Shown here piece after piece: positions 1 through 7,526 of a stretch of DNA of 11,686 nucleotides. The stretch lies in assembly GCA_007118555.1 (NCBI GenBank), contig SKRJ01000109.1, positions 1 through 11,686 on the forward strand. Direction: 5' to 3'. The first letter of the stretch is position 1; each line of letters begins with the position of its first letter. The DNA is from Anaerolineae bacterium. Its GTDB lineage: Bacteria > Chloroflexota > Anaerolineae > UBA1429. The notes beneath the pieces are model-generated. The model searched no databases and was not told the DNA's origin. It worked only from the letters and a program-made list of their open reading frames with translations. The position numbers and the translations under genes were made by a program.

Positions 1-310
1 CGTGGGCACGACGTCGGTGCGCGTGCTCGAGACGGCGGCCCAGGAGGACGGCACGATCGCGCCGTGGGAGGGGCCCACCGATCTCTACATCTATCCGGGG
101 TACACCTTTCGCATCGTGGATGCCCTGATCACCAACTTTCACCTGCCCCGTTCCTCGCTGCTCATGTTGGTCTCGGCATTCACATCCCGCAATGCGGGCC
201 GCGTTGCGGCACGCGACTCGGGCCGCGACATGATCCTAAGAGCCTACCAAACCGCCGTGACCGAGCGGTATCGGTTCTACAGTCTGGGCGATAGCATGTT
301 CATCCTGTAG
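1..310 (+). CDS. queA: S-adenosylmethionine:tRNA ribosyltransferase-isomerase, C-terminal part (5' truncated by window edge)
   Basis: QueA transfers and isomerises the ribosyl group of S-adenosylmethionine onto 7-aminomethyl-7-deazaguanine in tRNA, giving epoxyqueuosine at the wobble position of GUN anticodons. About 102 C-terminal residues are visible of a protein usually near 340. Family signatures are clear: GTTSVRVLE at the left edge, then the block [20 protein letters not shown], then LLMLVSAF, and the ending [13 protein letters not shown]. The GTG at base 2 is an internal valine of the [10 protein letters not shown] motif and not a start; the frame is open to the edge. It ends in TAG and converges on nrdR. 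It is not part of the division operon and has no evident functional link to it. Confidence 0.96.
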   Translation, partial: VGTTSVRVLETAAQEDGTIAPWEGPTDLYIYPGYTFRIVDALITNFHLPRSSLLMLVSAFTSRNAGRVAARDSGRDMILRAYQTAVTERYRFYSLGDSMFIL

Positions 311-324
311 CGATGCCGCATCGC
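310..324. terminator. Short perfect hairpin between the convergent stops of queA and nrdR
   Basis: GCGATG, a CCG loop and CATCGC form a perfect 6-bp stem that starts at the last base of the queA stop codon. It lies in the 44-base gap between two convergent genes, where a bidirectional terminator would be expected. No T-run follows on either strand, so it is not a canonical intrinsic terminator. A Rho-dependent end or a 3' processing stop is equally possible. Confidence 0.3.
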
Positions 325-354
325 GGGGCGTCCAGCAGCCTCCTTGTTGCCGGA

Positions 355-813
355 TCAATCGGCCTTGCGACTCCCCATGAGCTCGTCCACCTCACGCTTG
401 AGCGTTTCCAGGTCGGAAAAAGAACGATAGACCGACGCAAAGCGCACATAGGCCACCTCGTCGACCTCACGCAGGCGCTCCATGACCATCTCGCCAATGA
501 TGCGGCTGGGCACCTCGGCCTTGCCCAGATTGTACAGGTTGGTCTCGATGTTGCTCACCACCTGATCGATCGTCTCGGTCGAGATGGGCCGCTTGGTGCA
601 GGCGCGCCAGATGCCGTCAAAGAGCTTTTGCCGGTCGAACGCTTCGCGTCGTCCATCGTTCTTGATCACCACCAGGTTCACCTTGGCGATCTGCTCATAG
701 GTCGTAAAGCGCTGATGGCAGTTCTGGCATTCGCGCCGCCGACGAATGCCATCGCCGACCTCACGGGTATCGATCACGCGCGAGTCGGTGCTGCTGCAAT
801 AGGGACACTTCAT
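355..813 (-). CDS. nrdR: Transcriptional repressor NrdR of ribonucleotide reductase genes
   Basis: NrdR is a zinc- and nucleotide-binding repressor that senses ATP/dATP through an ATP-cone and blocks transcription of ribonucleotide reductase operons. The 152 residues match the family length (about 150). The N-terminal zinc ribbon has Cys3, Cys6, Cys29 and Cys32, with a basic RRRR stretch at 24-27 and RFTTYE at 35-40. The usual second cysteine pair lies two residues later, because the loop after VGDG is shorter here. The ATP-cone runs from about 46 to 136 and begins VVIKNDGRREAFDRQKL (48-64). The ATG lies 12 bases after the ftsZ stop; an AAGG about 10 bases upstream overlaps that TAA, so it should be translated from the ftsZ transcript. 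I see no NrdR box or nrd gene in the window, so its targets lie elsewhere. Confidence 0.96.
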   Translation of the reverse strand: MKCPYCSSTDSRVIDTREVGDGIRRRRECQNCHQRFTTYEQIAKVNLVVIKNDGRREAFDRQKLFDGIWRACTKRPISTETIDQVVSNIETNLYNLGKAEVPSRIIGEMVMERLREVDEVAYVRFASVYRSFSDLETLKREVDELMGSRKAD

Positions 814-825
814 AGTCGCTATGCC

Positions 826-1944
826 TTATCTTCTGCGGTTCTTGTACCTGAGAAATGGCGGGATATCCCACTGCTCGTCATCATTGCTCTGCACAGGCAG
901 TTCGACCGGCGTCGGCTGGCGCTTGGGCGCGACCGCCTCTCGCTTGGGCTCGCCAGCGGGCGCTGCGGCCACGGGGCGAGAGTGCCCGTCAAAGCCGGTG
1001 GCGATGACGGTGATCTGGATGTCGTCGGTCAACGAGTCATCGATGGCGGCGCCAAAGATGATATTGGCATCCTGATCGACCATCTTGCGGATGACCTCGG
1101 CGGCGTCATTGACCTCAAAGAGCGTCATGTTGGCGCTGCCCTTTAAATTGAACAGCACGCCCCGGGCGCCATCGATGCTGATGTCCAGGAGCTGGCTATT
1201 GACCGCCTGGATCGCGGCGTTCACGGCGCGGTTCTCGCCCGACCCACGCCCGATGGCCATCAGAGCCGAGCCGCCATTGCCCATGATCGAGCGCACATCG
1301 TTGAAATCGACGTTTACGAGGCCCGTGCCGGTGATCAGATCAGAGACGCCCTGAATGCCCTGGCGCAACAGATCGTCGGCGGTCAAAAAGGCCTGCTTGA
1401 TGGAGGCGCGTGGATCAATGATCTGGAGCAGCCGGTCGTTGGGGATGACCACCATGGTGTCGACGTTCTCACGCAGCTTGGAGATACCCTCCAGGGCCAG
1501 CCCGATGCGCCGCCCGCCCTCAAAGCCAAAGGGCCTGGTGACTACAGAGACCGTCAGGGCGCCCAGCGATCGGGCGATGCTCGCCACGATCGGCGCGCCG
1601 CCGGTGCCCGTGCCGCCGCCCATGCCCGCCGTCACAAAGACCATGTCGGCGCCCCGCAACAGCTCTTTGATCTCTTCCGCCGACTCTGTGGCGGCCTTTT
1701 CTCCCAGCTTGGGGTCACCCCCGCACCCCAGGCCGCGAGTTACCTTGTCGCCGATGCGCATCCGCGTGGGCGCACTGGAGCTGCCCAATGCCTGGGCATC
1801 AGTATTGAGGGCGATGAACTCGACCCCCTGCACGCCCACCTCGATCATGCGCTCGACAGCATTCGAGCCGCCCCCGCCGATGCCAACGACCTTGATCTCT
1901 GCTTTGCCGCCCGCCACGGGCCCCTTTTCTGGTACTGCCTGCAT
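826..1944 (-). CDS. ftsZ: Cell division GTPase FtsZ
   Basis: FtsZ is the tubulin-like GTPase that polymerises into the Z ring and organises septal wall synthesis. The protein has 372 residues. Visible motifs are GIGGGGSNAV (21-30), the tubulin signature GGGTGTG (109-115), and the T7 loop NVDFNDV (211-217) with Asp213 and Asp216, which complete the GTPase site of the neighbouring subunit. The globular part ends near 318. A short Pro/Ala/Glu/Lys linker of about 40 residues follows, then the conserved tail WDIPPFLRYKNRRR (359-372) that binds FtsA and other partners; its end is strongly basic. The phosphate loop reads GLGCGGDP (71-78) where GLGAGANP or GLGAGGNP is usual. The ATG has a strong AAAGGGG site six bases upstream, and 14 bases separate it from ftsA. 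Confidence 0.99.
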   Translation of the reverse strand: MQAVPEKGPVAGGKAEIKVVGIGGGGSNAVERMIEVGVQGVEFIALNTDAQALGSSSAPTRMRIGDKVTRGLGCGGDPKLGEKAATESAEEIKELLRGADMVFVTAGMGGGTGTGGAPIVASIARSLGALTVSVVTRPFGFEGGRRIGLALEGISKLRENVDTMVVIPNDRLLQIIDPRASIKQAFLTADDLLRQGIQGVSDLITGTGLVNVDFNDVRSIMGNGGSALMAIGRGSGENRAVNAAIQAVNSQLLDISIDGARGVLFNLKGSANMTLFEVNDAAEVIRKMVDQDANIIFGAAIDDSLTDDIQITVIATGFDGHSRPVAAAPAGEPKREAVAPKRQPTPVELPVQSNDDEQWDIPPFLRYKNRRR

Positions 1945-1958
1945 CTTTTTCCCCTTTC

Positions 1959-3185
1959 TCAGGGCACAAGCCGCTTGAACATTGCCTTGACCATCTCATA
2001 AAACGTTCGTGGATGCTGCACGAGCGGGACCTCGTCTTTGTCCGCAGCAGCCTTCATTCCCCAGAGCAACAGACCCACCGCCGTAGCATAGGCGGGGTTG
2101 CTAACCGCCTCCACCACGCCATGCATCCGATGGGGCACCCCGATGCGCACGGGCATCTGGAGCGCGCGGCTGGCCCCGTCGCGGATGCCGCGCAGATCCG
2201 ACGTGCCGCCCGTGAGCACGATCCCGGCCGGGACCAGATCCTCGTAGCCCGAGCGGCGGATGTCGCGGGCGATGATGCCGAACATCTCTTCCACCCGCGC
2301 CTCGACGATCTCGCACAGCTCACGCCGCGCTACGGTGGCCAGTCCATCGTGCCCAAAAGCCGACAACTCGATCATCTCGGCCTCGTCCACCTCCATCGGC
2401 AGAGCATGCGAGTAGCGGATCTTGGCCTCTTCGGCGGCCGCAAAGGGCGTGCGCAGCATGACGGCGATGTCGTTCGAGATATGGTTGCCACCCACGTCGA
2501 ACACCATGGTCTCCCACACGCTGCTATCCATGTAGGTGGCCAGGTCGGTGGTGCCGCCGCCCATATCGATGAGCACCACCCCCATGCGACCCTCTTCCTC
2601 CGTCAGTACGGCCAGCGCCGACGCCAACGGCTGGAACACCGAATCCACCACGCGGATCTGGTTGCGCTCGACGCACTGCTCCAGGTTCTGGATGCAGGTC
2701 GTCGAGCCGGTGACGATGTGGGCCTCGACCTCGAGGCGAAAGCCCATCAGGCCGATGGGGTTCTTGATCCCCTCCTGGCCATCAATGATATACTCGCGCG
2801 GGATGGTGTGCAGAATCCGCCGATTGTGCGGCACGGCAATCGCCTCGGCGTCCTCCAGCACCCGCTGGATATCCTCCCGATCCACGGGCCGATCGCCCCG
2901 CCCGATGGACACGGCGCCACGGCTGTTCTGCGAGGCGATATGGCTGCCACTGATCCCGAGGTAGGCCTCCGAGATCGTATAGTGGGCCATGTTCTGGGCC
3001 TTGCGTACGCTCTCCTCGATAGAGCGCGAGGCCACCTCGATGTCGGTGATCACGCCCCGCCGAACGCCACGAGACGGCACGACCCCCATGCCGATGACGT
3101 TCAATGGGCCGCTATCACTGACGCGCCCGATCAGGGTACAGATTTTGGTAGATCCTACGTCAATGCCTGCTATGATGCGTTCCAC
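1959..3185 (-). CDS. ftsA: Cell division protein FtsA, actin-like membrane anchor of FtsZ
   Basis: FtsA is an actin-fold ATPase that tethers FtsZ filaments to the cytoplasmic membrane and recruits later divisome proteins. It has 408 residues. Visible motifs are the phosphate-1 loop IAGIDVGSTKICTLIG (5-20), the phosphate-2 loop LIDMGGGTTDLA (205-216) and the adenosine motif GIVLTGGTSDLRG (321-333). The FtsA-specific 1C domain falls at about 85-165. The C-terminal amphipathic helix TFYEMVKAMFKRLVP (394-408) is the membrane-targeting sequence. The GTG at 3185 is chosen because IAGIDVGS sits at the expected N-terminal position and GGAGGAG lies eight bases upstream. The frame stays open further upstream, but that would overlap most of ftsQ and encodes nothing FtsA-like. 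The ftsQ gap is 14 bases. Confidence 0.98.
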   Translation of the reverse strand: MERIIAGIDVGSTKICTLIGRVSDSGPLNVIGMGVVPSRGVRRGVITDIEVASRSIEESVRKAQNMAHYTISEAYLGISGSHIASQNSRGAVSIGRGDRPVDREDIQRVLEDAEAIAVPHNRRILHTIPREYIIDGQEGIKNPIGLMGFRLEVEAHIVTGSTTCIQNLEQCVERNQIRVVDSVFQPLASALAVLTEEEGRMGVVLIDMGGGTTDLATYMDSSVWETMVFDVGGNHISNDIAVMLRTPFAAAEEAKIRYSHALPMEVDEAEMIELSAFGHDGLATVARRELCEIVEARVEEMFGIIARDIRRSGYEDLVPAGIVLTGGTSDLRGIRDGASRALQMPVRIGVPHRMHGVVEAVSNPAYATAVGLLLWGMKAAADKDEVPLVQHPRTFYEMVKAMFKRLVP

Positions 3186-3193
3186 GCTACTCT

Positions 3194-3201
3194 CTCCTCC
3201 T
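3194..3201 (-). promoter_or_regulatory. Ribosome binding site that fixes the GTG start of ftsA
   Basis: The minus strand reads AGGAGGAG here and shares two bases with the TAG stop of ftsQ (3200-3202). It ends eight bases before the GTG at 3185. This is a near-ideal Shine-Dalgarno site. It supports the non-ATG start and suggests that ftsA initiation is coupled to termination of ftsQ. Confidence 0.75.
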
Positions 3202-3997
3202 ACCCTGACTCGAACTTGACCGCCGGACGCCGCTCGTTCCTGAGATCTATATAGACAACCCGATCGCCCCGCTCGTCGAGTGCCCGCGTGAGCTCCTCGA
3301 GCAGCAACGCCTTTTGCTCGGCATCGCCGCCCAGGCCCAGATATACGGACCAGCCGCGTGCATCGACGAGGATCAGGCCATCCTCCAGTGTGTACTCGAA
3401 ATCGCTCGTTGTGGGCAAAGCGCGACTCATCGCGGCCACAAACTCCCAGGGCACGCCCACGATGTACTCGTCGGGCGCCACGGGCAGGCCGCTGCGGTCG
3501 CGCACGCGGGGCAGATCGCCGTGACTCGCGGCGGCCCCCAACACGCGCCCCTCGGCATCCACCCACCAGTAGACGTCCTGACTGTACCACAGCAGGAGCG
3601 TTGCCTTTTCCTCAAGCTGGATATGCACCTGGCCCGGCAGGCGGGCCTGCACCCGCACACGCCCCAGGCAGCCATAGCTCTCCAGGAGCTGCGTCTCTAT
3701 CTGGCGGGCGTTGAATGTAAAGATCGATCGCCCCGCAAGATCGACGAGACCCTCGATCTCATCGTGGGCCACCAGGCTCGCGCCATCAATGGTGACCTGG
3801 CGGATGCGAAAGCGCGCCGAGGTCAGGAACTGTACGATGAACAGCAGCGAGATGGCCAGCAGCGCCAGGCTCCCCATGCGGCTATAGCGCTGCCAGCCCG
3901 CCCCGGCGTCACGCACCTTGCGCATCGCAAGGGTAGACGTCTGCTGCTCCAGCCTCTGCCGCGAACGCGGCGCTCGTCGCGATTTCCGTCGTACCAT
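3200..3997 (-). CDS. ftsQ: Cell division protein FtsQ/DivIB with POTRA domain
   Basis: FtsQ (DivIB) is a bitopic membrane protein that links the cytoplasmic ring to the FtsL/FtsB/FtsI/FtsW septal synthase. Its 265 residues show the expected layout: a highly basic cytoplasmic tail (1-41), one transmembrane segment at about 42-59, and an extracytoplasmic POTRA domain at about 62-131 opening with FRIRQVTIDG (63-72). A beta domain follows (about 132-255), including LLLWYSQDVYWWVDAEGRVLG. Sequence identity across this family is low; the call rests on architecture, the POTRA motif and the position between ddl and ftsA. Cys110 lies in the POTRA domain. The ATG has AGGAAGG ending three bases upstream, partly within the ddl TAG stop; the gap is eight bases. 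Confidence 0.93.
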   Translation of the reverse strand: MVRRKSRRAPRSRQRLEQQTSTLAMRKVRDAGAGWQRYSRMGSLALLAISLLFIVQFLTSARFRIRQVTIDGASLVAHDEIEGLVDLAGRSIFTFNARQIETQLLESYGCLGRVRVQARLPGQVHIQLEEKATLLLWYSQDVYWWVDAEGRVLGAAASHGDLPRVRDRSGLPVAPDEYIVGVPWEFVAAMSRALPTTSDFEYTLEDGLILVDARGWSVYLGLGGDAEQKALLLEELTRALDERGDRVVYIDLRNERRPAVKFESG

Positions 3998-4005
3998 GTG
4001 CCTTC

Positions 4006-5145
4006 CTAGTGATCGAACTCGTAGCGCGTCTTGGAGGCGCGCTTGTCCTCACGCCGCTCCAGCGCCAACTCGATGAGCCGGTCGAGCAGCTCGGGATAGG
4101 GCAGACCGCTAGCCTCCCAGAGCTTGGGATACATGCTGATGTCGGTAAAGCCGGGGATGGTGTTGAGCTCGTTGAGCCACACCTGCCCCGTGCTCTTGTC
4201 TACAAAGAAATCCACCCGGGCCATGCCGGCGCAATCGATGGCCTGAAAGGCCCGCACCGCCAGGTCACGGATCTCGGCGGTCTGCTCGTGCGAGAGCTGC
4301 GCCGGGATCTCGAGCCCCGAGTCGCCGTCGATATACTTGGCCCGGTAATCATAGAACTCGTTGCAGGGGATCACCTCGCCGGGCACCGAGGCGACGGGCT
4401 CGTCGTTGCCCAGCACGCTCACCTCAATCTCGCGGGCATCGACGGCGGCCTCCACCAGGAGCTTGCGGTCGAAACGCGCCGCCAGGTCGAGCCCCTGAGC
4501 CAACTCGGCCCGGTCACGGGCCTTGGAGACGCCCACGCTGGAGCCCGCGTTGGCCGGCTTGACGAACACCGGGTAGGCAAACTGCGCCTCGATCTGCGCC
4601 AAGATCGCATCGGGATCGTCGCGCCAGCGTCTGCGCAGTACGGTTTGCCATGCGACGATGGGCAGCCCATGTGCGGAGAGCACCGCCTTTTGGATGACCT
4701 TGTCCATGCCGACGGCCGAGCCCAACACGTCGGCGCCCACATAGGCCAGATCGGCCAGCTCGAGCAGCCCCTGAATCGTGCCATCCTCGCCATAGGTGCC
4801 GTGCAGCACGGGAAACACCACATCCACCACGGGGAACCGCACATGATCGGCGCCCGGCAGCAGCTCACGGCGCGTCGCCGCCGTCAGCGCCGCACCATCG
4901 CCGTCGTTGCCGCTCTCTTTGGCAGGCGCCTCGGGCGCGGGCTCGCCCTCCCGCAACAGCTTCATCGGATCGCCGGCGGTGATCCAGCGCCCCATGGGAT
5001 CGATGCCCACCGGGTGAATCTCGTACCTGGTCTTGTCCAGGGCCTCCATGACCGAGCGCGCCGAGGCCAGAGACACCTCGTGCTCGCCCGACCTGCCTCC
5101 AAAGAGCACGGCCACACGGATCCTGCCGTTGCCGATGCTGGTCAC
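4006..5145 (-). CDS. ddl: D-alanine--D-alanine ligase (long form)
   Basis: Ddl is an ATP-grasp enzyme that joins two D-alanines into the dipeptide MurF later adds to the stem peptide. Counting from the GTG at 5145 it has 379 residues, longer than E. coli DdlB (306). The extra length includes an Ala/Glu/Gly-rich insertion at about 67-97. Motifs: [10 protein letters not shown] (16-25), [12 protein letters not shown] (115-126), [11 protein letters not shown] (196-206), the omega-loop EFYDYRAKY (263-271), RVDFF (310-314) and [10 protein letters not shown] (325-334). The tyrosine-containing omega-loop fits D-Ala-D-Ala rather than a VanA-type D-Ala-D-Lac ligase. Three consecutive start-like codons (ATG 5151, ATG 5148, GTG 5145) follow directly after AGGAGG. 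Only the GTG has normal spacing (six bases), so I prefer it; the true start could be any of the three. Confidence 0.97.
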   Translation of the reverse strand: MTSIGNGRIRVAVLFGGRSGEHEVSLASARSVMEALDKTRYEIHPVGIDPMGRWITAGDPMKLLREGEPAPEAPAKESGNDGDGAALTAATRRELLPGADHVRFPVVDVVFPVLHGTYGEDGTIQGLLELADLAYVGADVLGSAVGMDKVIQKAVLSAHGLPIVAWQTVLRRRWRDDPDAILAQIEAQFAYPVFVKPANAGSSVGVSKARDRAELAQGLDLAARFDRKLLVEAAVDAREIEVSVLGNDEPVASVPGEVIPCNEFYDYRAKYIDGDSGLEIPAQLSHEQTAEIRDLAVRAFQAIDCAGMARVDFFVDKSTGQVWLNELNTIPGFTDISMYPKLWEASGLPYPELLDRLIELALERREDKRASKTRYEFDH

Positions 5146-5147
5146 CA

Positions 5148-6113
5148 TCATCCTCCTCTGCTTGCCATCTCGAGCACAGCGGCCTCGGGCCAGGCGCCGA
5201 TCAGCTCGATCTCGGGCTCGAGCCGCTCCTGAAAGTCGCGCCAGACCTGCTCCTGCGCGATCTCGATCAGCCGGACGACATCCTGGGCCGACGCGTTGCC
5301 ACAGTTCATGAAAAAGTTGGCGTGCTGCGGCGAGATCTGGGCCCCACCGATCTGCAGACCCTTGAGTCCGGCCTGCTCGATCAGGAACCCGGCCGGGTAG
5401 TTCTGCGTGCGCTTGAACATGCTCCCCGCACAGGCCCCCCGGGGGGTACGCGCCTGACGTTGCAGGGTGACCTGCTCGGCCCGGGCCGCCAGCTCTTGGA
5501 CGTCGCCGGGGCGCAACTGCATCACCGCCTCCAGCACGATGGGGCGCTGCTCGCCGGCGCCTACCCGCTTCAGGGCGCTGGTGCGATAGCCAAACCCCAG
5601 GTCATTGCGCTGCACCCGGCGCACCTGGCCATCGGCGTCGAGCAGTTGCGCCTCTTGCACCACATCGGCCATATAGCCGCCATAGGCGCCGGCGTTGCCC
5701 ACCACGGCCCCACCGATGGTGCCGGGGATGCCCACGGCCCACTCCAGGCCCTCCCAGCCCTGCGCCACGGTGTGGCGGGCCAACTCGCGCAGCGACACGC
5801 CCGACTCGGCCACCACACGCCCGTCCTCGTCGATGGTATGGCCCTGGCAGGCATTCAGAATCACCAGACCACGGATGCCCGCATCGGCCACCAGCACGTT
5901 GGTGCCACCGCCCAGCACGATGCAGGGCACCTCGTGGGCGCGGGCCAGCCGTAGCCACTCGATCAACTCGCCGATATGCTCGGCCCGGATAAAGAGATCC
6001 GCCGGCCCACCCACACCAAAGGAGGTATGCAGCGCCATCGGTTCATCGCGCAGCAATCTATCACCATATCCCGCGCCCTGCAGCGCGGAAACGAGCTTTG
6101 TCATCGCGTTCAT
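5148..6113 (-). CDS. murB: UDP-N-acetylenolpyruvoylglucosamine reductase MurB
   Basis: MurB is the FAD enzyme that uses NADPH to reduce UDP-GlcNAc-enolpyruvate to UDP-MurNAc in the cytoplasm. The 321 residues show the FAD-binding motifs [11 protein letters not shown] (31-41), LGGGTNVLV (67-75) and [10 protein letters not shown] (128-137), and GYRTS with Arg177. The catalytic-domain motif AGSMFKR (229-235) holds the likely proton donor Ser231. Near the end LEPEIELIG carries the likely catalytic Glu301. The length fits the shorter MurB types rather than the E. coli type with an extra tyrosine loop. The motif after GSMFK reads RTQNY where an Asn-Pro or Arg-Pro pair is usual. The ATG overlaps the murC stop as ATGA and has GAGGAG eight bases upstream. 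Confidence 0.98.
   Translation of the reverse strand: MNAMTKLVSALQGAGYGDRLLRDEPMALHTSFGVGGPADLFIRAEHIGELIEWLRLARAHEVPCIVLGGGTNVLVADAGIRGLVILNACQGHTIDEDGRVVAESGVSLRELARHTVAQGWEGLEWAVGIPGTIGGAVVGNAGAYGGYMADVVQEAQLLDADGQVRRVQRNDLGFGYRTSALKRVGAGEQRPIVLEAVMQLRPGDVQELAARAEQVTLQRQARTPRGACAGSMFKRTQNYPAGFLIEQAGLKGLQIGGAQISPQHANFFMNCGNASAQDVVRLIEIAQEQVWRDFQERLEPEIELIGAWPEAAVLEMASRGG
5152..5157 (-). promoter_or_regulatory. Ribosome binding site abutting the first of three possible ddl starts
   Basis: AGGAGG on the minus strand ends at 5152, directly before ATG-ATG-GTG. The distances to the three candidate starts are 0, 3 and 6 bases. Normal Shine-Dalgarno spacing favours the GTG at 5145. The site lies inside the last codons of murB, whose TGA (5150-5148) overlaps the first ATG in the ATGA arrangement. 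Confidence 0.6.
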
Positions 6114-7513
6114 GTGGATTGCTCCTCGAGCGCCAACAGGACGCGCTCGCCAATCAGGTAGCCATCACCGGCCCCCAGCGTGATCAACACATCTCCCGGA
6201 TGCAGGCGCTCCAGCAGATGCGCCGCCACCTGCTCCAGCGAGCCGATATGTCGGGCAGAGCGGTGCGCCAGAGCCGTCACCAACGACTCGACGCCGATGG
6301 TGGGGCGCTCGCTGGCCCGCGCCGCATAGATATCGGTTACGATGACCTGATCGACCGTGTCCATGCAACCGGCAAACTGATCGAGCAGGGCCTCAACGCG
6401 GCTGTACGTATGGGGCTGCAGGACCGCCCAGATGCAGCGCTTGCCATAGCGCGCCCGCGCGGCAGCCAGCGTCGCCGCGATCTCGCTGGGATGATGGGCA
6501 TAGTCGTCGATCACCGTGATGCCGTCGATCTCGCCCTTAAGCTCAAAGCGACGCTGCACCCCGGCAAAGCTACCCAGCGCCTCTGCCGACTCTGCGGGTG
6601 CAATGCCACAGGCCTGCGCCACGAGCATGGCCGCCGTGGCATTCAGCGCATTGTGGGCCCCCGGCAGACCCAGGCTGGCCCGCGCCCACACCTGGCCCCC
6701 TTGGTGGATCGCCACGTCGACCCCGCCCCGTTCGTTGGGCTCTGTCACGTCGACCATATAATCGGCGTCCTCATGCTGCCCGTACGTCACCACGCGCGGC
6801 AGGTCGTCTGCCAGTTCGGCCAACAGCTCGTGCACCTGCGGGCTATCGCTGCAGGCGATGAGCAAGCCCTGCGGCTCGATGTTGCGCACAAACCGGGCAT
6901 AGGCCTCACGCATCTCGTCCAGATCGGCGAAATAGTCGGGGTGATCCATCTCGATGGCGTTGATAACCGCCACCTCTGGCGTCAGGCCGTGGAACATGCG
7001 CCCGTACTCGTCGGCCTCGATCACGAACCACTCGCTGGCGCCCGCCCGGGCATTGGTGCCGAAACCGGCCAGGATCCCGCCCACGATAAAGGAGGGATCG
7101 CGTCCCGCGCTCTGCAAGATGTGCGCCACCATGCCCGATGTCGTGGTCTTGCCGTGGGTGCCCGCCAGCGCCAGGCAGCGATAGCCCTCCAGGAGCTGCG
7201 GAAAGAACTGCTGGCGTTCCACCACGGGGATGCCCCGGGCCTGCGCGGTCTGCACCTCGGGATTGGACGCCGGCACCGCCGACGAGACCAGCACCAGATC
7301 GGCGCCGTTTACCTGCTCGGGGGCATGACCGACGAACACCTGGATGCCCTCCGCCGCCAGGGCAGCGGTGAGCGCCGTCGCACCCATATCCGAGCCGCTC
7401 ACGCGGTGGCCACGCTGGGCAAGCACCCGGGCGATGGCCGAGAGCCCAATGCCCCCGATCCCCACCAGGTGAACGCGCTGCCCAATTGTGCGTTGCCTCT
7501 CCCCAGATGTCAC
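6110..7513 (-). CDS. murC: UDP-N-acetylmuramate--L-alanine ligase MurC
   Basis: MurC is the ATP-dependent Mur ligase that adds L-alanine to UDP-MurNAc. The 467 residues show all three domains: the UDP-binding N-terminal domain with VGIGGIGLSAIA (17-28), and the central ATPase with P-loop GTHGKTTT (118-125), EADEYG (166-171), MDHPDYF (189-195) and LPGAHNALNA (283-292). The C-terminal domain has IDDYAHHPSEI (335-345) and LQPHTYSR (365-372); the DDYAHHP motif marks MurC (and Mpl) within the Mur ligases. The start is a GTG at 7513 with GGGGGA five bases upstream. An ATG at 7530 is out of frame with murC. The gap to the upstream CvpA-like gene is 13 bases, and murC overlaps murB as ATGA. Confidence 0.98.
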   Translation of the reverse strand: MTSGERQRTIGQRVHLVGIGGIGLSAIARVLAQRGHRVSGSDMGATALTAALAAEGIQVFVGHAPEQVNGADLVLVSSAVPASNPEVQTAQARGIPVVERQQFFPQLLEGYRCLALAGTHGKTTTSGMVAHILQSAGRDPSFIVGGILAGFGTNARAGASEWFVIEADEYGRMFHGLTPEVAVINAIEMDHPDYFADLDEMREAYARFVRNIEPQGLLIACSDSPQVHELLAELADDLPRVVTYGQHEDADYMVDVTEPNERGGVDVAIHQGGQVWARASLGLPGAHNALNATAAMLVAQACGIAPAESAEALGSFAGVQRRFELKGEIDGITVIDDYAHHPSEIAATLAAARARYGKRCIWAVLQPHTYSRVEALLDQFAGCMDTVDQVIVTDIYAARASERPTIGVESLVTALAHRSARHIGSLEQVAAHLLERLHPGDVLITLGAGDGYLIGERVLLALEEQST

Positions 7514-7526
7514 CAGCGTCCCCCGT

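Noticed and set aside
3246..3255. TCTATATAGA as an NrdR box
   Set aside because: Apart from the ATATA core it does not match the NrdR box pattern; only one copy is present, while NrdR sites usually come in pairs, and no nrd gene lies downstream.
3186..3590. N-terminal extension of ftsA up to 3590
   Set aside because: It runs through the ftsQ coding region in another frame, encodes Arg/Gly-rich sequence unlike FtsA, and ignores the strong ribosome binding site just before the GTG at 3185.
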